In this document: piece after piece, positions 25,937-34,472 of the stretch | How the letters are laid out: each line of letters begins with the position of its first letter | How positions within the stretch are numbered: the first letter of the stretch is position 1 | From: Carbonactinospora thermoautotrophica | Lineage (GTDB): Bacteria; Actinomycetota; Actinomycetes; Streptomycetales; Carbonactinosporaceae | Reading direction: 5' to 3' | DNA: 64,000 nt | NCBI RefSeq assembly: GCF_001543895.1 | Contig: NZ_JYIJ01000009.1 | Coordinates: 1-64,000, forward strand | Translations under genes and position numbers: made by a program | Notes under the pieces: generated by a model | Told to the model about the DNA's origin: nothing | Databases searched by the model: none | The model's input: only the letters and a program-made list of their open reading frames with translations

Positions 25937-26837
25937 TCCGCGCCCAGCGCCGTGTCGCCGACGTGGTGCCAGTAGGCGATCCCGGACAGCCATTCCAGGC
26001 CCTCGCACACCCACTGCCGAGCCTCGAACCCGGGAAGGTGCCCGCCAGCGTCCCGGTACCCGGCCAGGAACGGCTCGGCCGTGCCTGGGTACGCCTCGAA
26101 CACCCACGCCCGCAGTTTCACGAAGTCCGCCGCAGCGTCCCACCAACGCGCGTGCTCGAAGTCCAGCAGCCCGACCATCCGTGCGCCGTTGACGAGTACG
26201 TTCGGCAGGTGCAAATCCAGGTGTGTCAACGCTGGACGCACCAGCGGGGCGACCCGGCGGGCCGCCGCCCGCAACCGCGCGGCCGCAGCCGTCACCACCG
26301 CTGGCGGCAGCAGTCGGAGCGCGTGGTGCTCGCGCTCCAGCTCCGAGGCCCGCGCTGCGACCACTTCATCCCAGGACACGCGCGCAGCGTGGCCGGTGAA
26401 CGCCCCGCCCGTGGTCGCGTGCATCCAGGCGACCGCCTGTCCCCAGGGAACGCGACCGCCCGCCGGTCCTCCACCGTCAGGCCCGGCCAAGCCGCCACCG
26501 CGTCCACCCCAGGCAGCCAGTCGAACACCAGCAGCGGACGCCCCAACGGCGAACGGTCGACCACCAGGCGCAACCGTGCCACCGGCACCCCGGCCGCGTA
26601 CGCGGCGCGGTGCATCACCGCGTGGCGGCGTGCCCGGTCCGGGTCCGGCTCGCGGAGGGGAAGCTTCACCAGCAGGTCACCGTCCGGGCCGCTCGCCCGC
26701 CACGTTCGATGACTGCGACCACCCGCCACCGGCACTATCGCGCAGACGCCGGCCAGGCCAGGCAACGCCCGTACGACAGCGAGCACCTGGCGGTCGAAGT
26801 CCGGTGCGGTGTCGACAGCAGCAGCCCCAGCAGTCAC
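25894..26837 (-). pseudogene. Aminoglycoside phosphotransferase-like protein, frameshifted
   Basis: An APH-fold protein of ~314 residues when repaired. The N-terminal lobe (VCAIVPVAGGRSHRTWRA, DGDLLVKLPL) and the catalytic lobe (LTHLDLHLPNVLV, VGLLDFEHARWW) are in different frames. The switch is near 26445, inside CCCCAGGG, with one base missing. Start taken as GTG 26837. It converges with the P-loop kinase (43-bp overlap of tails) and is divergent from the Nudix gene. The HLDLHLPN catalytic loop has the Asp and Asn needed for activity. Substrate unknown. Confidence 0.75.
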
Positions 26838-26910
26838 GGCCTGTGAGCGTAGACTGACTTCGCCCGGCCTGCCCGGGTTTTTGCTATCCGCCACCCCAGG
26901 GAGCAAAACC

Positions 26911-27354
26911 GTGCCACCTGCCACCGAGGTCATCGCACGCGCCCTCATCGTGGTCGACGATCACGTGGTACTCGCCCGGCAGGTCGGCCGGGCCTGGTCG
27001 TTCCTGCCCGGTGGCCACGTCGACCCCGGCGAGCCGGTCGTCGCCGCCCTGGGCCGCGAGCTGGCCGAGGAGCTGGACGTCACGATCGCCGCAGCCGAAC
27101 CCATCGGGGTCGTCGAGCACGCCTACCAGGAGAACGGCCCGCGCCACGAGCTCAACATGATCTTCTCCGTACAGATCAGCCAACCGCACGGCGACCTGCG
27201 CAGCAGGGAAAATCACCTCGAAATCCACCTCGTGCCCCTGGCCGACCTGCCCGCCGTCGACCTGCGGCCCGCGCGACTGAAGGACGCTCTCGCCCAGTGG
27301 ATCACCACCGGCGCGCCGTTCTACCGACTCCTCCACACCGCTCTCGTCCCCTGA
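26911..27354 (+). CDS. Nudix hydrolase
   Basis: A 147-residue Nudix pyrophosphohydrolase. The Nudix box GHVDPGEPVVAALGRELAEELD fits G-x5-E-x7-R-E-x2-E-E, with the metal-binding glutamates present. GTG 26911 follows AGGGAG at good spacing. These enzymes split nucleoside diphosphates linked to another group. Divergent from the phosphotransferase-like gene across ~70 bp. Its place beside the kinases, SLOG and GT4 suggests a role in making or clearing a nucleotide-linked small molecule; that is inference. Confidence 0.9.
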   Translation: MPPATEVIARALIVVDDHVVLARQVGRAWSFLPGGHVDPGEPVVAALGRELAEELDVTIAAAEPIGVVEHAYQENGPRHELNMIFSVQISQPHGDLRSRENHLEIHLVPLADLPAVDLRPARLKDALAQWITTGAPFYRLLHTALVP

Positions 27355-27547
27355 TTGACCACTACTGCGGCAGCGGTCCAAGACCCGTCCCCGGAGCAAC
27401 CAGGGCCGACACCCTACGGCGCGTTATCACGTAGATGTACGTCCGTGATGCGGTCGCCTACGACCCGGTTGTCCACGCCGCCGGCGATGACCCCGCCCAC
27501 GTTGAAGGAAGAGCGACATCCCACCTCGCGATGTCTCGCAAAACCCG

Positions 27548-27575
27548 AAGGCCTCTGGGATCCCTGAGGGCCTTT
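27548..27575. terminator. Bidirectional stem-loop in a 368-bp intergenic gap
   Basis: AAGGCC (27548-27553) and GGCCTT (27569-27574), with TC/GA extending the stem, between the convergent Nudix and coiled-coil genes. The strand ends in CTTTCCC. The rest of the 27355-27722 gap holds no gene; it has a small palindrome ATCACG...CGTGAT (27426-27449). Confidence 0.65.
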
Positions 27576-27722
27576 CCCATGCGGTCCCGGCGCGCCAGCT
27601 GACCGGGCGCCCCGTACGCGCGCCGGCTGTCGGGAAGGACGTGCGGCGTGGCGTCGTACGTGAAGCGTCGGCCCGCGTCGTGGCCGAGGTGGGCCGGTAG
27701 GGGTTCGGTTGGCTGAGGCGGG

Positions 27723-28790
27723 TTAGCGCTTGCGGCTCCGCGGCGGTGTGCCCGCGGGTTCCTCGGCCGATTGCGGCTCGCCGCGGCGGGCGAGCTCGCG
27801 GTGCAGCTCGTCCAGCCGGGCCTGGAGTTGGCGGGCGTGCTGCTCGGCCTCGGTGGCCCGCTGCTCGGCCGCCTGGCGGGCCTGCGCCTCGGTTTGCAGC
27901 AGGCCGCGCAGCGTGGCCAGCTCCTCGCGCAGCCGCGCGCGGTCTTCTTCGGCCTCCCGGCGGGTGCGGTCGCGCTCGGCTTCTGCGGCGTCGCGCACCC
28001 GCTCGGCGGCCTGAACGCGGGCCTCCGCGGCCCGCTCCGTGGCGCTGATGGCGGCTTGCGCGTCGCGCTCGACCTGGTGCGCGCGTTCCTCGGCGGCCTT
28101 GGCCTCAGCCCGGGCCCGCTCGGCCTCCGCGCGGGCGGCGTCGCGCTCGGCCTCGGCCTGCTCGCGGGCCCGCTGCGCGCTGGCCACCTGCTCGGCGGCC
28201 TCGGCCCGGGCACGCTCGACCTGCTGTGCAGCCTCGGCGCGGGCCTGCTCGACAGCGGCCTGTGCCTCGGCCTCCATGGTGGCGATCCGCTCGGCGGCCT
28301 CCGCCTGGGCGCGCTCGGTCTCGGCGCGCGCCTCCTCGAGCTGTTCGCGGGCCGCTTCGGCCTCCTCCACCGCGGCAGCCAGGCCGGCCTCGGCCTCGGC
28401 CAGCCGCTCGGCCATCTCACGCCGCTCCTCCTCCGCGCGCAGCACGCGGGCCTGGGCGTCGGCGAGCCGGGCCTGCACGGCGGCCGGGCGGGTCTGGTCG
28501 CGCTCGGCGCGCAGCTGCGCCACCAGCGGGGCGGCCCGCCGAAGCAGGTCGGCGAGCTCGACCGCCGGGTCGACCGGATCCTCCGGCGAGCCGACGGCCG
28601 GGTCGGGCGCGGCCGCCGCAGTGCTCCGGGTGGGCCGGGCGGCGTTGTACGTGGCCACCCGGCAGGCATCGGAGCAGAAGCGCCGCGGCGGGCCGGTCTT
28701 GCCGGGCGGCCGCGGCGGAATCAGGTTCCCGCATCCGGGCCGTGCGCAGATCGGCGTGGCCTCCGGGCCACCTACGGGGGTCTCCGTCAT
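27723..28790 (-). CDS. Zinc-finger and long coiled-coil protein (KfrA-like)
   Basis: A 355-residue protein. Residues ~14-50 form a short zinc-binding region (CARPGCGNLIPPR, RRFCSDACRVATYNAARPTR). About residue 90 to 335 is an uninterrupted Glu/Ala/Arg coiled coil with heptad spacing (AEAERARAEAKAAEERAHQV). This layout is common in actinomycete plasmids and recalls KfrA-type proteins, which bind DNA and stabilise plasmids through a coiled-coil tail. The start region has ATG 28790 just left of an AT-rich motif block. No catalytic function suggested. Confidence 0.75.
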   Translation of the reverse strand: MTETPVGGPEATPICARPGCGNLIPPRPPGKTGPPRRFCSDACRVATYNAARPTRSTAAAAPDPAVGSPEDPVDPAVELADLLRRAAPLVAQLRAERDQTRPAAVQARLADAQARVLRAEEERREMAERLAEAEAGLAAAVEEAEAAREQLEEARAETERAQAEAAERIATMEAEAQAAVEQARAEAAQQVERARAEAAEQVASAQRAREQAEAERDAARAEAERARAEAKAAEERAHQVERDAQAAISATERAAEARVQAAERVRDAAEAERDRTRREAEEDRARLREELATLRGLLQTEAQARQAAEQRATEAEQHARQLQARLDELHRELARRGEPQSAEEPAGTPPRSRKR

Positions 28791-28831
28791 GTCCGCACCC
28801 TACCGAATCAAATCCGTATCATCAATAATTT

Positions 28832-28853
28832 GATTTGAATTGGATTTGAATTG
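28832..28853. repeat. Tandem 11-bp repeat in an AT-rich promoter island
   Basis: Two back-to-back copies of GATTTGAATTG (28832-28842 and 28843-28853). A related inverted word, AATCAAATCC, lies upstream at 28806-28815. The surrounding 60 bp (28801-28860) is strongly AT-rich in an otherwise ~70% GC window. It sits in front of the coiled-coil gene and may be its operator or an iteron-like site. Confidence 0.7.
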
Positions 28854-29205
28854 ATTTAGGTTGAGTGATCGAGTCCGGGTCGGCGGGCCGATCCCGCGCG
28901 GGATGGCCGGTGCGCGCCCGGGGGCGGGGCGACGAGGGCCTGGCGCTCCTCGACCGGCCTGGCCGGTGGCTTAGCGTGGACCGCGTGGAGGAGTGGTTGC
29001 GGCCGGACGCCGACGTGCCGGTCGCGGCCGGCTGGGGCCACCCAGTACTGGAGTCGGCGCCACCTCACCCGGGCCAGCCGCCGCGACCGGCGCGTGCGGT
29101 GTTCACCGACCGCTCCTGGCAGCCGGTCACCGTGCTGGCGTGGACGCGCGGGCCGACGGGGATGGGAGGCGCACCTGGCCTACCTCTGGCGGGGGGTGTC
29201 CCTAT

Positions 29206-30654
29206 GGGTTTGGTCAAGTGGTTTGGGTGGCTGGGTGCTGGTAGAGGGTGCCGTCGCGGAGCATGGCGAACAGGACGTCGCAGCGGCGTCGGGCCAGGCA
29301 GATCAGGGCGGCGTTGTGGCGTTTACCTTCGGCGCGTTTCCGGTCGTAGTAGGCCCGGCTGGCCGGGTCGGCCAGGGCCGCGAATGCGGCGAGAAAGAAC
29401 GCCCGTTTGAGGTTCTTGTTCCCGCCGCGGGGTGGGTGTTCGCCCCGGATGGAGGACCCGGAGCGGCGGGTCACCGGGGCCAGGCCGGCGGTGGGCGGCC
29501 AGGTGACCGGCGGTCGGAAAAGCCGCTGCCGTCCCCGACTTCGAGCAGGATCCTGGCTGCGGTCCTGACTCCGATGCCCGGCATCGAGGTCAGGACCTGG
29601 GCAAGAGGGTGCGCATCGAGGATCCTTTCGACCTCGGCCGCGATCTGCGTGCGCTGGTCCAGTACCGAACGCAGTGCCTCGGCGAGGCGGGGCAGGACGG
29701 TCTGGGCCGCGTGAGTGCCGGGGACGGTGACGGTCTGGGTGTCCAGCGCGGCGAACACCTCGGCGATGAGCCGTTCGCCCATGCGGGGTGCGTTCTTGCG
29801 GGCGATGGCCAGCAGGCGGCGCCGCCCGGCGGCGCGCAGGCCTTGGGGTCCGCCGTGGCGGGAGAGGAGCTCCAGCACAGCGGGGTGGTGCAGCCTGGGG
29901 CCGAGGACCCGTTCGAGGGCGGGGTGGATCTGGGTGAGCAGCCCGCGGATGCGGTTGGTGATCCGGGTTGCCTCGCCGGCCAGGTCGTCATCGAAGCCGA
30001 CCAGCACCTCCAGCTCGGCCAGCGCCTCATCGCCGGCATCGACCCGGCGTAGCGTGTGCGGCAAGGTGCGGGCGGCGTCGGCGATCACGTAGGCGTCGCG
30101 GGCGTCGGTCTTGCCCTCCCCCGGGGTGCACGTCGGCCAGCCGGCGCATCGTGAGACCGGGCAGGTAGGCCACCTGACAACCACAGGCACGCGCCACCGC
30201 GACCGGCAACGCGCCGATGGAGGCGGGCTGATCAACGACGACCAGCACCGGGCCGTGCTCGGCGAGCCGGGTGAAGCCCGCAGCCGGGTCTCGTCGTTGG
30301 GCAGCGGCTTGTCGTACCGGCGCCTGCCGGCTGGGTCCAACGCGGTGGCGTGGTGTTCGCCCTTGCCGACGTCCAGGCCCAGAAACACCGCGTACTCGCT
30401 GCTCACGCGGTCTCCTCCCCGTGTGTTCGCCGCACGGCCCGGACGCTGGTCTGGCGACGGTTGCCGGCAGCCACGTGACGAGGAGACCAACCCGCAGGCG
30501 GCCATGTCCCTCTCAGCGGTCCACCGACGCCACCGGGGCCGGTGACAACACCCCCCGGATCATCAACGACAGGGGCAGTAAGTCATGCCGGACCCGGCGA
30601 CCGGGGGTCCTCGATCAAGAGCCACGAAAAAGGTAACGGGAGACCCGGTGCCGG
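29206..30654 (-). mobile_element. IS110-family element, degenerate
   Basis: About 1.45 kb, the usual size for IS110. Ends are estimated from where the flanking gene stops and resumes; no inverted repeats were seen, as is normal for this family. The transposase is broken by several frameshifts, so the element is probably dead. Confidence 0.6.
29214..30406 (-). pseudogene. IS110-family transposase, several frameshifts
   Basis: Start GTG 30406 preceded by GGGGAGGAG. Readable pieces: VFLGLDVGKGEHHATALD (the RuvC-like DEDD Asp), VVVDQPASIGALPVAVARA, then TDARDAYVIADAART, SMPGIGVRTAARILLEVGDG, and finally PVTRRSGSSIRGEHPPRGGNK. These need at least three frame changes (about 30280, 30120 and 29510), so no complete protein is made. 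The family is clear from the order of motifs. Confidence 0.85.
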
Positions 30655-30914
30655 TGGTACCTGTACGACCCTGCACGGCTCATCGCGATCGACGTCGACG
30701 AGCCGGAAGCCTTCGGCGCCGGGCCTTCGTGACATGGGGTACGCGGCGGGCAGCCTCTCCGAGGTCGCGCAGGGTTTCCTCGAGCGCGTGTTCTGCTTGC
30801 TGTCTGCGGCGTCTTTGCCCGCTTTCTGGCCGGTGTTGTGCCGGGCCCGCCTGGGCCGGCACGGGGATGACGCCGGTGCGCTCGTGCTGATCGCTTAGCG
30901 GTGGAGCGAGCTAT

Positions 30915-30972
30915 GGCGAGCGTTGCGGAAAACCTCCCTCGCTGCGCTCGGTCGGTCTTCCGCACGCTCGCC
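30915..30972. promoter_or_regulatory. Large inverted repeat, candidate oriT
   Basis: GGCGAGCGTTGCGGAAAACC (30915-30934) pairs with the complement of GGTCTTCCGCACGCTCGCC (30954-30972), 19 bp with two small bulges or mismatches, around a ~19-base loop. It lies ~115 bp before mobC and the relaxase, where oriT sites of mobilisable elements usually are. No nic consensus is asserted. Confidence 0.5.
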
Positions 30973-31088
30973 GCTCGCCCGCCTCGCTGTGCTCGGCGGG
31001 AGAGGGGAGCCGTCCGGGGGTGGCAGGCTGTTGTTCAAGACGACGACGTACCGGTTGCTTGGGCACGGAGTCGGGTGCGGGGGTTGTG

Positions 31089-31562
31089 GTGAGCCCGGCT
31101 GTGGATGGCGGACCGGCGGAGCGGCGGCGCCGGGGCGGCCGGCCGCTGGCGGTGGAGGGGAAGCGGCGAACGCGCGGCATCACAGTCCGCCTGACGGATG
31201 AGGAGTACGCCGCGTGGGAGCGGGCGGCGACCTCGGCCGGCTACCGGCAGACCGCAGCGTGGGTGCGCGATGTGGTCGCCGCCGCGTTAGAGGGCCGCGC
31301 TCTGGTACGCGGGGTGGGGTTGCCGCGCGAGGTCCTGCTGTTTGTGGCAGAGTTGCGGCACCTGGGCAACGAGATCATCCGCGAGGGGAACAACCTCAAC
31401 CAGGTGGCGCGGTTCATGAACGCCACCGATGGTGAGGTGCCTAAGTACGCGGCTCGATTGCTGCCGCTGGTGCGGCGTAACCAGGAGATGGTCTTGGATC
31501 TGCTGGAGCGGATCCGGGCCGCAGCAGGAAGCATGCCGGACAGCGCCGGGCCGGACCGATGA
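31089..31562 (+). CDS. mobC: MobC-family relaxosome protein
   Basis: A 157-residue protein with an N-terminal ribbon-helix-helix-like start (GITVRLTDEEYAAWERAATS) and the C-terminal MobC signature LRHLGNEIIREGNNLNQVAR. MobC proteins bind oriT and help the relaxase open it. The exact start is uncertain: GTG 31089 (or 31086) is the best fit, with poor ribosome-site support. It overlaps the relaxase ATG by 4 bases, so the two are translated together. Confidence 0.9.
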   Translation: MSPAVDGGPAERRRRGGRPLAVEGKRRTRGITVRLTDEEYAAWERAATSAGYRQTAAWVRDVVAAALEGRALVRGVGLPREVLLFVAELRHLGNEIIREGNNLNQVARFMNATDGEVPKYAARLLPLVRRNQEMVLDLLERIRAAAGSMPDSAGPDR

Positions 31563-34243
31563 TCGCCAAGATCGGCAAGGGCCGGGATTTCGCGGGCCTG
31601 TTCCGCTACCTGTACGGGCCGGGAAAACAGACGAAATCGGGCCGGGTCGTCGAGACACACTTCAACCCGCACATCGTCGCGACCAACCTGCCGGACCTGC
31701 GGGAGCCACCCCGTGATCCGTCCCAGCGGTGCGGGTACGACGTGTCCGGCATGGTCCAGCTGATGCGCGAGGTCGCCGAGCAGAACCACCGGGCGGACTA
31801 TCGGGTCTGGCACACCTCGCTGTCGGCCGCGCCGGAGGACTGTGCGGCGGGGCGGATGCTCTCGGATGAGGAGTGGCAGCGGGTCGCCGAGGACTACATG
31901 CGTGGCATGGGCCTGTACGGCAACGCCGACCGTGGCCACGACGTGCCGTGGGTGGCGATCCGGCACGACAACGGCCGGGAGAAGACCCACATCCACATCG
32001 TCGCCTCCCGGGTGCGCTACGACGGGCGCGTGATCGACGCGCGGAACGACCGCTACCGCTCCATGGCGGTGTGCCGAGAGATCGAGCGCCGGTACGGGCT
32101 GGCCGACGCCAGCGCGGAGGACCGGCAGGTGTCGCGGTTGAGCACGGTGACCCGCACCGAGCGGGAGATCTTCGCTGAGCGCCGGGAGGCGATCCGGCAG
32201 CGGGTGGAGGCTGACCGGCTGGTGGTCGCCGACCGGGTGCGCGCGGCGCTGGCGCGGGCCGGCGGGAGCATGGAGCGGTTCGTCGAGGAGCTGGAGGCGG
32301 CCGGGGTGCTGGTCGAGGCGACCCGCACCCGGGTGGGGGTGCAGAACGGGCTGAAGTTCGGCCTGGCCGGCGCGGTCGACGTGGACGGGCAGCAACGCTG
32401 GTACGCCAGCCACCACCTGCACCGGGACCTGGCCTGGAAGAAGATCGCACCCCAGCTGGGGCTGGACCCTGATGCCTGGCGTCTCGGCCCAGCCCCGACA
32501 CAGGAGGAGACCGGGAAGTCCGCCCAGGTCGTCGACGCGCGCCGCGAGCTGGCCGCGCGGGTGCGCGCCGCGCTGGAGGCCTGCGGCGGGGAGGCCGAGG
32601 CGTTCCACGCCGCCCTGGCCGAGGCGGGGGTGGCGTGGCGGGTCAACCTCGCCAGCACCGGCCGGGTCAGCGGCTACGCCTTCGCCCTCACCGAGGAGGG
32701 CGGAGAGAACGCGGTTTGGTGGCCGGGCAGCAAACTGGGCCGCGACCTGGCCTGGTCGCGGCTGGCGCCCCGGCTACGGGGGGTGGCCGAGGCCGCCCGC
32801 GCGGAGCGCGAACGCAAAGTGGGGGAGGGGGCCGACGTCGTGCTGGATGAGCTGCCGGTGCGGGAGCGGTTGGCGTACCTGGTGCGGCAGGCGGCCGCCG
32901 TGGCCGGCGATGAGGAGGCGTTCTTCGCCCGCCTGGCCGACGAGGGTCTGCGGGTGCGGCGGGTGGAGCGCGCCGGCGCGCTGGTCGGCTACCTGGTCGC
33001 CCTGCCGGGGGACCGCGACGAGCGGGGCCGGCCGGTCTGGTACGGCGCGGACAACCTCGCCCCCGACCTGACATGGGCCCGCATCCGGGATCGGTGGCAG
33101 CCGGCCCCGCCCGGGGCGGGCCTGCCGGCGCCGCGACCCGCCAGCCGCGCGGCCGTCTGGCACCAGGCCGCCGAGGCCGTGGGGGAGGCGGCGACCGCGG
33201 TGGAGGTGGCCCCGGCCGCGGAGGCGGCCGCCGTGGTGGAGAGCGTGCGTGACCTGATCACGGTGGCCGCCACGCACAGCCCGGCGCAGGTGCGCCGGCA
33301 GCTGGTCGCGGCCGCGCGGGACTACGAGCGCGCGGCGCGCGGGATCAACGGGTCCGGTGCGGCCAGCCGGCACGCCAGCCAGGTCCGGGCCGCAGGCCGG
33401 ATGCTGGCCGAGCTTGGACGGATCGCCACCCGCACCGACGGGGCGGGCCCGGCGGTGGCGGTGATCGTCGCCCTGGTCGCCGCCGCGGTGGCGGTGCAGC
33501 GCTGGCAGCACAACCGTCAGCGCACCCAGGCCGCGCAGGCCGCCGCGGACGCGGCCGCCCGGTTGCGGGCCGCCGCCGAGCAGCTGGCACCCGGTCACGC
33601 GGCCGGGAGGGTGGACCCGCTGGGCGGGGTGCCGGCTGCGGAGGTCGCGCGCCGGCACGGCGGGGCGATGGCCGCGCACGCCCGCGCGGTGCTGGGCCCA
33701 GAAGCCGAGCAGGTGGTGGGCAGCGACCGGTGGCCGCAGATCACGGTGGACCTGTACCGGGCGCAGCGGGCTGGCGTCGATCCCGGCCAGGTGTTGGCGA
33801 CCGCGAAGGACCAGGCCCAGCGGCAGGGTGCGCACGCCACCCTGGCCGACGCGGTGGCTGAGCACGCCGCCGGCGCGCGGCGCCGGGCGGAGCAGGCCCA
33901 ACGGGACGCACAGCTGGCGCCGGTGCGGGCCGCGCTGCCCCAGCACGCTGAGGCGATCGCGGCCGACCCGGCCTGGCCGGCGCTGGCCGCCACCCTGGCC
34001 CGGGCCCGCGAGACCGGACACGACCCGGCCCGGCTGCTGGCGGCGGTGGCCGCACAGCGGGAACTGCACACCGCCGACTCACTAGCCCAGGTGCTCACCT
34101 GGCGGCTCCAGCGCCGGCTGGCCGGGCAGGGTGGGTCCGAGCCTGGCCCTGTCACGCCGGCACGGGCCCCAGCCGCGCAGCCCGAGCACCTGCACCGCCG
34201 GCCGCAACTGTCGGGCAGGCTGCGAGGCGGGCCACGCCGGTAG
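31559..34243 (+). CDS. mobA: MobA/VirD2-type (MOBP-like) relaxase
   Basis: An 894-residue relaxase. The N-terminal domain (~residues 1-230) has the three-histidine metal motif HIHIV within EKTHIHIVASRVRYDGR at ~143, and AEQNHRADYRVWHTSL upstream (MobA/VirD2 family). A long helical C-terminus, rich in Ala/Arg, carries repeated WYASHHLHRDLAWKKIAP / VWWPGSKLGRDLAW / VWYGADNLAPDLTWARI segments. Relaxases nick oriT and stay bound to the transferred strand. The catalytic Tyr is not assigned. Overlaps mobC. Confidence 0.93.
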   Translation: MIAKIGKGRDFAGLFRYLYGPGKQTKSGRVVETHFNPHIVATNLPDLREPPRDPSQRCGYDVSGMVQLMREVAEQNHRADYRVWHTSLSAAPEDCAAGRMLSDEEWQRVAEDYMRGMGLYGNADRGHDVPWVAIRHDNGREKTHIHIVASRVRYDGRVIDARNDRYRSMAVCREIERRYGLADASAEDRQVSRLSTVTRTEREIFAERREAIRQRVEADRLVVADRVRAALARAGGSMERFVEELEAAGVLVEATRTRVGVQNGLKFGLAGAVDVDGQQRWYASHHLHRDLAWKKIAPQLGLDPDAWRLGPAPTQEETGKSAQVVDARRELAARVRAALEACGGEAEAFHAALAEAGVAWRVNLASTGRVSGYAFALTEEGGENAVWWPGSKLGRDLAWSRLAPRLRGVAEAARAERERKVGEGADVVLDELPVRERLAYLVRQAAAVAGDEEAFFARLADEGLRVRRVERAGALVGYLVALPGDRDERGRPVWYGADNLAPDLTWARIRDRWQPAPPGAGLPAPRPASRAAVWHQAAEAVGEAATAVEVAPAAEAAAVVESVRDLITVAATHSPAQVRRQLVAAARDYERAARGINGSGAASRHASQVRAAGRMLAELGRIATRTDGAGPAVAVIVALVAAAVAVQRWQHNRQRTQAAQAAADAAARLRAAAEQLAPGHAAGRVDPLGGVPAAEVARRHGGAMAAHARAVLGPEAEQVVGSDRWPQITVDLYRAQRAGVDPGQVLATAKDQAQRQGAHATLADAVAEHAAGARRRAEQAQRDAQLAPVRAALPQHAEAIAADPAWPALAATLARARETGHDPARLLAAVAAQRELHTADSLAQVLTWRLQRRLAGQGGSEPGPVTPARAPAAQPEHLHRRPQLSGRLRGGPRR

Positions 34244-34472
34244 AAGCCCTCCGCAGCAGGGAGCGAGCAAGATGCCCTGCACAGCAGGCGGAGCCTGCAG
34301 GCACTCCGCCCGCCATCGCGGTTGAGGGCGGTTCACGCACAGCGCATGCCTCCCCCGGACTCAGACATGCATCGTGGCCCTGCCATCGGAAGGGCCGCAT
34401 CTAACGCTTCCGGTTTGACTCCCAGCTGTCCTGCTCCCGCTGGCATGATCGGCGTTCGTGCAGGGGGAACAT

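Larger units (their letters stand above)
28865..30732 (+). pseudogene. Hypothetical gene interrupted by IS110
   Basis: A plausible small protein is read from 28865 (ARGRGDEGLALLDRPGRWLS, RVEEWLRPDADVPVAAGWGHP). It has a frameshift near 29160 and then reads WEAHLAYLWRGVSLW up to ~29205. Right of the IS110, 30655-30732 reads WYLYDPARLIAIDVDEPEAF then stops. Joining the two gives one continuous C-terminus, so the element probably split this gene. The family is not recognised, and the join is inferred, not proven. Confidence 0.45.

Noticed and set aside
27355-27722. tRNA or att site in the intergenic gap
   Set aside because: Only a small palindrome and a terminator are visible; no cloverleaf or T-loop box. 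I found no tRNA gene in the window.
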